Source: Intrasporangiaceae bacterium
GTDB taxonomy: Bacteria > Actinomycetota > Actinomycetes > Actinomycetales > Dermatophilaceae
Assembly: GCA_012518475.1 (NCBI GenBank)
Contig: JAAYSB010000325.1
Span: 1-18,052 of the forward strand
Reading direction: 5' to 3'
Length of the DNA stretch: 18,052 nucleotides
The notes beneath the pieces were generated by a model. That model worked only from the letters and a program-made list of their open reading frames with translations, was not told the DNA's origin and did not search any database. Each line of letters begins with the position of its first letter. The first letter of the stretch is position 1. This document shows positions 1-4,845 of this stretch, piece by piece. Position numbers and translations under genes: made by a program.

Positions 1-395
1 CGTTGCGATGTGCGGGGGGCAGCGGACTGGGCGTCGAGACGTTCCCGGATCGCTCCCTCCTCACGGATGTGGGCGCTCACCGTCTCGATCGCATCGGCCA
101 GGGGTGCTCCGGTCTCGAGAGCGAGGGTCCAGACTGCGTCCAGGGTCCGATAGGCATCGCGGGCGGTGGCTGTGTCGCCCGGATCCTGCCAGGCTCCTGT
201 GCTTGCAGAAAGACCGATGGCGGCTGAGACGCGGTGAAGTCGCACTGCCTCGGAGCGGCCCCAATCCGTGCAGTCGGCGGCTATGCCGAGGGCGTGCACC
301 GGTGGCAGCCCGGCGCGCAGGCCCGATGCGACCATCTCGAGCGCGTCAGCGAGAGGTTCCGGGTCCCACGACGGACGGCCACGTCGACGGCACAT
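1..395 (-). CDS. tadB: TadB-like type II secretion F-domain protein (N-terminal part, runs off left edge)
   Basis: This is a partial inner-membrane platform protein of the Tad/Flp pilus machine; such proteins anchor the TadA motor and drive pilin polymerisation. Reading leftward from the ATG at 395-393 gives an open frame to the window edge. It begins MCRRRGRPSWDPEPLADAL and contains the segment MVASGLRAGLPPVHALGIA, followed by TLALETGAPLADAIETV. These are typical of the cytoplasmic helical F domain of GspF/TadB proteins. About 131 residues are visible and no membrane helix has been reached yet. An in-frame TAG immediately before the ATG fixes the start. The start lies 7 bp after the tadA stop and has no good ribosome binding site, so translation is probably coupled to tadA. 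TadB and TadC are hard to tell apart from this fragment; position right after tadA favours TadB. Confidence 0.8.
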   Translation of the reverse strand, partial: MCRRRGRPSWDPEPLADALEMVASGLRAGLPPVHALGIAADCTDWGRSEAVRLHRVSAAIGLSASTGAWQDPGDTATARDAYRTLDAVWTLALETGAPLADAIETVSAHIREEGAIRERLDAQSAAPRTSQ

Positions 396-402
396 CTAAC
401 CG

Positions 403-1326
403 TCAGGCGCGAGCCGCGCTGAGCGGCGTCGCGCCCACACGCGGGGAACGAGGTGCCCAGTGCACGATCTCGCGCACCCGGCGCCGGCCGTCGACCCGCT
501 CGAGGTGGACCACTGCGTCGATCGCGGCCAGTGCCTGGCTGCGGATCGCCTCCCCGGGCAGGCCCGCGAGCGACCCGAGAGCCTCGAGGCGGGTCATCAC
601 GTCGTGGGCAGAGTTGGCGTGCACGGTAGCCCACCCTCCTTCGTGGCCGGTGTTGAAGCCGCGGAGGAGGTCGACCACCTCGGGACCACGCACCTCACCG
701 ACCACGAGGCGGTCCGGACGCATCCGTAGTGACTGTCGCACCAGATCTGTCAGAGTCACCTCTCCGGCCCCCTCGACATTGCGGTGTCTCGCCTGCAGCC
801 GCACGACGTGGGGATGGCGGATGTTGAGCTCACTGACGTCCTCGACGACGACGAGCCGGTCGCGGGCGTCGACCTCCGCGAGCACCGCGGCGAGCAGTGT
901 GGTCTTGCCGGTTCCGGTGCCGCCGGAGATGAGAACCGACCGTCGCTCGGCCACCAGCTGTCGCAGCTCGAGCACCTGGTCGGACGAGACGGAGCCGGTC
1001 GACTCGATCGTGATCAGATCGAGGAACGTCCGCCGCGGGATCCGCAGAGAGATGTGGGCCCCGTCCGTCGCCACGGGTGCGAGCACTCCATGGAAGCGGA
1101 TCCCTCCGGGGAGCTGTCCGTCGGCGTAGGGCATGGAGTCGTCGAGCCGGCGACCGGCACCTGCTGCCAGCCGGACCGCAAGACGCCGGACAGCAAGGGC
1201 ATCGGGCAGCTGCTCATCCGACCGGACGAGAGAGCCGCACCGTTCCACCCAGACCGACCCGTCACCGTTGATGAGCAGGTCGGTCACCTCAGGGTCCGTC
1301 ACAAGCCGTCGGATCAGGCGGTCCAT
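403..1326 (-). CDS. tadA: TadA/CpaF-family secretion ATPase
   Basis: This hexameric cytoplasmic ATPase powers assembly of Flp pili. The 307-residue product has Walker A GGTGTGKT (about 135-142), an Asp box VVVEDVSEL (about 159-167), Walker B-like LVVGEVRGPE (about 207-216) and the His-box segment GHEGGWATVHANS (about 228-239), all classic for CpaF/TadA ATPases. The actinobacterial members are catalogued as 'helicase/secretion neighborhood ATPase'. I chose the ATG at 1326 because GGAGGAG lies 6 nt upstream and the protein then begins MDRLIRRL. A frame-open ATG at 1389 would lie deep inside the preceding gene. The start overlaps the end of the Ssd-like gene by 13 bp and tadB follows 7 bp after the stop, so the three form one leftward operon. 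The protein is shorter than typical CpaF proteins, mostly at the N-terminus. Confidence 0.93.
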   Translation of the reverse strand: MDRLIRRLVTDPEVTDLLINGDGSVWVERCGSLVRSDEQLPDALAVRRLAVRLAAGAGRRLDDSMPYADGQLPGGIRFHGVLAPVATDGAHISLRIPRRTFLDLITIESTGSVSSDQVLELRQLVAERRSVLISGGTGTGKTTLLAAVLAEVDARDRLVVVEDVSELNIRHPHVVRLQARHRNVEGAGEVTLTDLVRQSLRMRPDRLVVGEVRGPEVVDLLRGFNTGHEGGWATVHANSAHDVMTRLEALGSLAGLPGEAIRSQALAAIDAVVHLERVDGRRRVREIVHWAPRSPRVGATPLSAARA

Positions 1327-2081
1327 GACATCTCCTCCGGCTGCTTTGAGTGCTCGGGTCCGAGCCGGTGGACGAGCGTCGCGAGCCAACGGGACTGCGC
1401 CATCGTCAGAGCCTCGTCCGCGACGGCGTCCACAGCCGAACGCAGCACCCCCGGCGCCAGCCCCTCATGTGCCTGTCGCTGCACCGTGGGGTCGTCGCTG
1501 AGGTGTGCGAGGAACGGCAGGCCGACCTGTCGGGCGAGTGAGGACCCGGCGCGCCTCCTGCGGGGGCCGCGGCTGACGAGGACCGGCTGGGTGCGCGAGA
1601 GCGAGCATGCCCGGCTGAGTGACATCGCGTCGTGCAGGTGTCTGGTTGTCATCCCGACCAGGACGACCAGGAGGTCCAGTCTGGCCAGCACATGCGCCGG
1701 TGGCCGAGGACCGCAGTCGACAGCGACGACGTCGGCAGCGGCTCCGAGAGCCTCGAGTGCCTCCGTCACCAGCTCACGGGGCAGGGGCTGACCTACCGGT
1801 CCCGAGAGGACAGCGACCCCGGCCTCGGCGGGCAGCTCACTGAGCCGGACCGAGTCAGTGCCGGCTCCGGAAGCCATGGCCTCCACCAGGTCGTCCCACC
1901 GCGTGCCGGGTAGGTGCTCGATGCAGGCCGTGGTGTCGAGTCCGCCGCGGATATCCAGATCGAGGGCCACTGCAGAAGAGCAGCCGTCGACGACGGCAGG
2001 CCCCCGGACGGCGAGGGCGGTTGTCAGAGTCGAGGCGCCAAGCCCTCCGGAGGCGCCGACCACACCGATGATCAATCCCAT
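1314..2081 (-). CDS. ssd: CpaE/TadZ-like (Ssd-type) MinD/ParA-fold protein
   Basis: This 255-residue protein is first in the leftward tad operon and belongs to the actinobacterial CpaE-like/Ssd group (compare M. tuberculosis Rv3660c). TadZ/CpaE proteins position the pilus machine; Ssd has also been linked to septum-site control. The N-terminus carries a glycine-rich P-loop relic, GASGGLGAST (about 9-18), in which both lysines of the deviant Walker A motif (KGGxGKS/T) are missing. That degeneration is common in this subgroup and suggests weak or no ATP hydrolysis. Further MinD-like features are AVALDLDIRGGLD (switch region) and VVAVDCGP. Relatives often carry an extra receiver-like domain of about 100 residues before the P-loop; it is absent here. 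The ATG at 2081 has AAAGG 9 nt upstream. The 3' end overlaps tadA. Confidence 0.85.
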   Translation of the reverse strand: MGLIIGVVGASGGLGASTLTTALAVRGPAVVDGCSSAVALDLDIRGGLDTTACIEHLPGTRWDDLVEAMASGAGTDSVRLSELPAEAGVAVLSGPVGQPLPRELVTEALEALGAAADVVAVDCGPRPPAHVLARLDLLVVLVGMTTRHLHDAMSLSRACSLSRTQPVLVSRGPRRRRAGSSLARQVGLPFLAHLSDDPTVQRQAHEGLAPGVLRSAVDAVADEALTMAQSRWLATLVHRLGPEHSKQPEEMSWTA

Positions 2082-2163
2082 GCCACAGAGCCTTTCGGTG
2101 AAGGCGGGTCAGGTGGAGTGGCAGACCGTCCGGTGTGGGCGACACGCGCGACCGTGGGCCTGA

Positions 2164-2221
2164 CTGTGGACGGGCGACGGCAGACCACACGCGGACTCCA
2201 CGTCGGGAGTGTCGTCCACAG
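2164..2221. repeat. 9-bp inverted repeat in the divergent ssd/flp region
   Basis: CTGTGGACG at 2164-2172 and its exact reverse complement CGTCCACAG at 2213-2221 lie 40 nt apart. They sit in the 238-bp region separating the leftward tadZ/A/B genes from the rightward pilin genes. A partial half-site CTGTGG recurs near 2260. The region has no obvious TAnnnT -10 element on either strand, so the promoters are not resolved. The arms could be paired protein-binding sites controlling both tad operons; this is inference from position and symmetry only. Confidence 0.4.
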
Positions 2222-2319
2222 CGCGCAGCCGGCTCTGTCGCGTGCGACCACCCCGGACGACTGTGGTGAGGCGGGCCCCGCACCGGGCGGGACACAAACC
2301 GCGCTTCGAAAGGTGTGGC

Positions 2320-2517
2320 ATGACAACTCGATTCATTCGTGCGATCAGGCGGCTGTCCCGGATCTCCCGGGAGGACGGCATGACAACCGCCGAGTACGCC
2401 GTCGGCACGCTGGCTGCGGTGGCGTTCGCAGTCGTTCTGATGGCCGTGGTTCGCTCCGACGCCGTCCAGTCGGCCCTGACGAGCATCATCACCACTGCCC
2501 TCAACAGCGGCTCCTGA
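2320..2517 (+). CDS. flp: Flp-type pilin (DUF4244 family)
   Basis: This is the 65-residue structural pilin of the Tad pilus. The protein has a basic leader (MTTRFIRAIRRLSRISREDG) ending in Gly20. The mature N-terminus MTTAEYAVGTLAAVAFAVVL follows, with Glu at +5 and Tyr at +6, the hallmark of Flp pilins cut by a TadV/CpaA prepilin peptidase. The remainder is one hydrophobic helix and a short polar tail, as in the actinobacterial DUF4244 family. I chose the ATG at 2320 because GAAAGG lies 6 nt upstream; the frame stays open to 2209 but that extension lacks pilin character. The tadE-like gene starts 3 bp after the stop. No peptidase gene is visible in the window, so it must lie elsewhere. Confidence 0.9.
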   Translation: MTTRFIRAIRRLSRISREDGMTTAEYAVGTLAAVAFAVVLMAVVRSDAVQSALTSIITTALNSGS

Positions 2518-2520
2518 GCG

Positions 2521-2880
2521 ATGGGAGGGCAGCAGCGTGGCGATCAGGAGCGAGGGATGGTCACGGCCGAGCTCGCGGTCGGTATCGTCACGCTCCTGCT
2601 CGTCCTCTCCCTTGTTCTCGGCGCGCTGCGGCTCGGCATGGACCGGGCCACCGCAGTCTCGGTGGCCGCGACCGTGGCACGCGAGGCAGCCAGGGACGGT
2701 GACGTCTCCGATGTCTGGCAGCGGAGCAGGGCGGGGCTCCCGCAGGGTGCCGGGTACTCGGTGACGACCGATGGACGTCTGGTCACCGTCGCGGTGAGTG
2801 TGCCCGCGCGGGGCGCGCTGCGGCTGGTGGTGCCCGCTGCGACGAGCGTCAGTGCCGTCGCGCTGAGGGACCTGCCGTGA
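2521..2880 (+). CDS. tadE: TadE-like pseudopilin
   Basis: This 119-residue minor pilin is predicted to be processed like Flp and to act in pilus assembly. The leader MGGQQRGDQERG is followed by MVTAELAVGIVTLLLVLSLV. Gly12 is the likely cleavage site, with Glu at +5 of the mature protein, and the membrane helix runs to about residue 35. The C-terminal part (YSVTTDGRLVTVAVSVPARG) resembles the small beta-rich domain of TadE proteins. I keep the ATG at 2521, which lacks a good Shine-Dalgarno sequence, because it preserves the Arg-Gly before the cleavage site. An internal ATG at 2557 has AGGAG 6 nt upstream but would remove the processing site. It is tightly packed between flp and the next gene, which it overlaps by 4 bp. 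Confidence 0.85.
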   Translation: MGGQQRGDQERGMVTAELAVGIVTLLLVLSLVLGALRLGMDRATAVSVAATVAREAARDGDVSDVWQRSRAGLPQGAGYSVTTDGRLVTVAVSVPARGALRLVVPAATSVSAVALRDLP

Positions 2881-3287
2881 GATGGGTCCAGGGGTGGAGC
2901 TCTGAGCGTGGCGCAGCAACTGCTCTTGTCGTGGGTGTCTGCGCTGTCGTCCTCGGTCTGGGCCTCGGCGGGGTTCTCGTCGCGTCGGGTTCGCAGGCCG
3001 GGTCGACAGCGCGTCACGCCGCTGACCTCGGGTCCCTCGCGGGAGCCACCGTCCTCATGGACCGGCTGCGAGGGGTTGAGGAGATGGCCGAGCCGTGTGC
3101 TGCCGCGGCATCCGTCGTCGCTCACAACGGGGCGGTCCAGGAGTCCTGCGTCATCGACGGCAGTGTCAACATCACGGTCCGGGCGCGGGTGGAGCTCAGC
3201 GGGCCGCTCCGCAGGATCCCCGGGCTGTCAGCCGTGACTGGCGCGGCTCGCGCCGGTCCGGCGACGGAACGAGAACAGCTGCGCTAG
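2877..3287 (+). CDS. TadE/TadG-like protein of the helicase/secretion neighbourhood
   Basis: This 136-residue exported or membrane-anchored protein belongs, by sequence character and position, to the actinobacterial family called 'helicase/secretion neighborhood TadE-like protein' (Rv3654c-like). The short leader MRWVQGWSSERG precedes a hydrophobic helix (AATALVVGVCAVVLGLGLGG), followed by QAGSTARHAADLGSLAGA, a segment typical of TadG-like proteins. Unlike Flp and TadE here, the residue at +5 after Gly12 is Leu rather than Glu, so canonical prepilin processing is doubtful. Two cysteines in the exported part (about residues 73 and 90) could form a disulfide. The GTG start at 2877 overlaps the tadE stop (GTGA) and has GAGGGA 6 nt upstream. 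It is the last gene of the rightward pilin operon. Confidence 0.8.
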   Translation: MRWVQGWSSERGAATALVVGVCAVVLGLGLGGVLVASGSQAGSTARHAADLGSLAGATVLMDRLRGVEEMAEPCAAAASVVAHNGAVQESCVIDGSVNITVRARVELSGPLRRIPGLSAVTGAARAGPATEREQLR

Positions 3288-3291
3288 CGTC
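3266..3291 (+). promoter_or_regulatory. Possible promoter of the lipoprotein gene (leaderless; ECF-like or TAnnnT)
   Basis: GGAAC at 3266-3270 is followed after 17 nt by CGTC at 3288-3291, the usual form of many ECF-sigma promoters in actinobacteria. The same stretch also offers a housekeeping-like -10, TAGCGT at 3285-3290, ending 9 nt before the ATG at 3300. Either reading puts the transcript start at or next to the start codon. There is no Shine-Dalgarno sequence before the gene, which fits a leaderless mRNA. Both motifs are short and could be chance. Confidence 0.35.
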
Positions 3292-3299
3292 ACAGTCCC

Positions 3300-3803
3300 A
3301 TGAAGCGAAACCACGTGATCGCCGCTCTGGTCCTCGGGGCCACACTTGTCGTCACCGGCTGCGGCTTCGAGACCGTCGACCCGGGTGCCGACACTCCCGG
3401 CGATCCCACGTCGAGCGCGGATCCGACCGATAGCGTCAGCAGCGACAACGCCGGAGGTGGCGCTGCCAACGGCGGCGCTCACAGCAGTGATGGCCTGCTC
3501 GCGGACACAACGGGGGACTCACCGTTCTACATCGACAGCGTCGATGTGACCGTGGCGGAGTCCTGGCCGGTCCAGCTCTTCCTCACCGTTCACGGCAACG
3601 CCCCGACGCCTGCGCATACCGTCGCCTACACGGTCGAGCAGGATGGCGACACCATCGCCGTGCACCTCACGACCCAGGCGGGGGAGGGCGTAGCGCCGCA
3701 GGTGCTCAAGCCGCACGAGATCGTCATCCCGCTCGGGACGGCAGAGCTGCCCGTGACCATCGACGTCAACGACGGGGAGTTCACCGAGACGGTGGAGGGG
3801 TAG
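3300..3803 (+). CDS. Secreted lipoprotein of unknown function
   Basis: The 167-residue product has a lipoprotein signal peptide: basic MKRNH, a hydrophobic stretch ending in LVVTG, and Cys21 as the expected lipidation site (lipobox VTGC). A low-complexity Asp/Ser/Gly/Ala linker (about 25-65) would let the folded part stand off the membrane. The remaining 100 or so residues look beta-rich, with alternating hydrophobic residues (for example PVQLFLTVHGNAP and HEIVIPLGTAELPVTIDV), compatible with an immunoglobulin-like fold. I do not recognise the family. The gene follows the pilin operon by 12 bp and faces the leftward membrane-protein gene. An association with the pilus at the cell surface is possible but unproven. 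Confidence 0.8.
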   Translation: MKRNHVIAALVLGATLVVTGCGFETVDPGADTPGDPTSSADPTDSVSSDNAGGGAANGGAHSSDGLLADTTGDSPFYIDSVDVTVAESWPVQLFLTVHGNAPTPAHTVAYTVEQDGDTIAVHLTTQAGEGVAPQVLKPHEIVIPLGTAELPVTIDVNDGEFTETVEG

Positions 3804-3841
3804 CCCGCCGGCGGACCCGACAGGTCAGCAGCCGACGCAGG

Positions 3842-4288
3842 TCAGCGGTCGCCGGGACGGGTGTCGCGGACACGCTCAGGCTGCGGGACCTCCGCCGAGT
3901 GCGAGCGGGATGAGGAGGCCGGGTCCTGGCCCGGTGGCAGGTCCCGACCGGCCTGGGACTCGCGGGCCTGGCGCTCCCTCAGCTCACGCTCCCACTTGGC
4001 CTGGTTCTCCTTCTCCTGCGCGGCCCGGTCGAGCTCAGCCTGTCGGGCAGCCTCCTTGGCCGCCTGGCTCCTTCGGGCCCGTCGACGGGTTCCCATCCGG
4101 ACCAGCGCCCAGCCCCACCACAACAGCGTCATGGCGACGGCGCCGGCGATGACGAGCGCCAAGGGCGACATGTGGTACGTCTGGTTGAGGATCTCCAGCG
4201 GGATCGGGTCCAGCGCCTGCGTGCCGAGGACGAGGAGGAGTCCGAGCAGCAGCGCCACGATGATGAGGACCAGACCCAGGATGATCAT
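3842..4288 (-). CDS. Two-helix membrane protein with charged cytoplasmic tail
   Basis: The 148-residue protein has an N-terminal hydrophobic helix (MIILGLVLIIVALLLGLLLV) and a second one around residues 43-63 (PLALVIAGAVAMTLLWWGWA). A basic cluster RMGTRRRARR then fixes the tail in the cytoplasm. The tail is a long Ala/Glu/Arg/Gln-rich segment (about 75-120) likely to be helical or coiled coil, ending in a Pro/Ser-rich disordered stretch. The layout resembles small LapA-like membrane proteins, but I cannot assign a family. The ATG at 4288 is preferred: it begins directly at the helix and has GGAAAGG 9 nt upstream. A frame-open ATG at 4360 would add a non-membrane extension. It is last in the leftward helicase gene group, 175 bp after the NTF2-like gene, and ends 38 bp from the convergent lipoprotein gene. 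Confidence 0.75.
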   Translation of the reverse strand: MIILGLVLIIVALLLGLLLVLGTQALDPIPLEILNQTYHMSPLALVIAGAVAMTLLWWGWALVRMGTRRRARRSQAAKEAARQAELDRAAQEKENQAKWERELRERQARESQAGRDLPPGQDPASSSRSHSAEVPQPERVRDTRPGDR

Positions 4289-4463
4289 GTGAAGGCGCCT
4301 TTCCCGCGAAGCGCGAGGTCGAGAGCACTGCCGGTACAGCCCCCAGGCTAGCCGTCGCACGCGTCACCCCGGCATCCCCCGCCGGACACGCCCCTGCCTC
4401 TGCCCACCGCAAGGCCTCGGCGATCAGGGCTGCGGACACCGTTGGGGTGGCGCCGGCGGCGGG

Positions 4464-4844
4464 TCAGTGCGTGACTGTCGTCTGTTGGTAGAGCGCCAGA
4501 CGGGGCTGCCCGTCCACGAGGACGTAGGTGCTGCTCATGAGTGCCTCGAACAGCGGCTCGCCCGCACGCTGAGCCGTGGCCCGATAGACCAGGGCCGCGA
4601 CCTCCGGGCCCATCGTGACGATCCGAGGCTCTCGGATCTCGTAGGCGTCCCACGCGGGTGACTCGCCCAGGGAAGCGACCACGGTGTCGCGGTTCACGGT
4701 CATACCGTTGACGAGCACCGTCAGCGCGTCATCGATCATGAGGCCGCCGTAGAACGAGCCTCCGGTCTGGTCGCAGAGGGAGTCCCACCCTGCCCGCTCG
4801 AGAGTCAGGAGGGAGTCGAGAGTCAGCCTGTGCATGGTCGTCAC
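4464..4844 (-). CDS. NTF2-like (SnoaL/DUF4440-type) small protein
   Basis: This 126-residue protein has the pattern of an NTF2-like alpha+beta cone fold. An N-terminal helix (LTLDSLLTLERAGWDSLCDQTGGSFYGGL) is followed by ALTVLVNGMTVNRDTVVASL and then strands (PRIVTMGPEVAALVYRATAQR, MSSTYVLVDGQPRLALYQQTTV). This resembles DUF4440/nuclear transport factor 2-like proteins, which may be enzymes or ligand-binding proteins, so no substrate can be named. The GTG at 4844 comes 1 bp after the helicase stop, with AGGACGG in the end of that gene; an ATG three codons later (4835) is an alternative start. The spacing implies translational coupling with the helicase. Whether it is functionally linked to the helicase is unknown. 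Confidence 0.75.
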   Translation of the reverse strand: MTTMHRLTLDSLLTLERAGWDSLCDQTGGSFYGGLMIDDALTVLVNGMTVNRDTVVASLGESPAWDAYEIREPRIVTMGPEVAALVYRATAQRAGEPLFEALMSSTYVLVDGQPRLALYQQTTVTH

Positions 4845-4845
4845 G

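Noticed and set aside
40..60. Apparent frameshift in the tadB fragment
   Set aside because: Re-reading the bases shows three consecutive C residues at 55-57; with these the frame stays open and continues as GAIRERLDAQSAAPRTSQR, as expected for the family.
2164..2221. DnaA-box-like sequences (CCGTCCACA, TCGTCCACA)
   Set aside because: Each differs from the actinobacterial box TTGTCCACA at one or more positions, only two occur, and no dnaA, dnaN or AT-rich unwinding region is nearby, so an origin is not supported.
3804..3841. Terminator between the convergent lipoprotein and membrane-protein genes
   Set aside because: Only a small CGCCGGCG palindrome is present in the 38-bp gap, with no long stem and no T-run.
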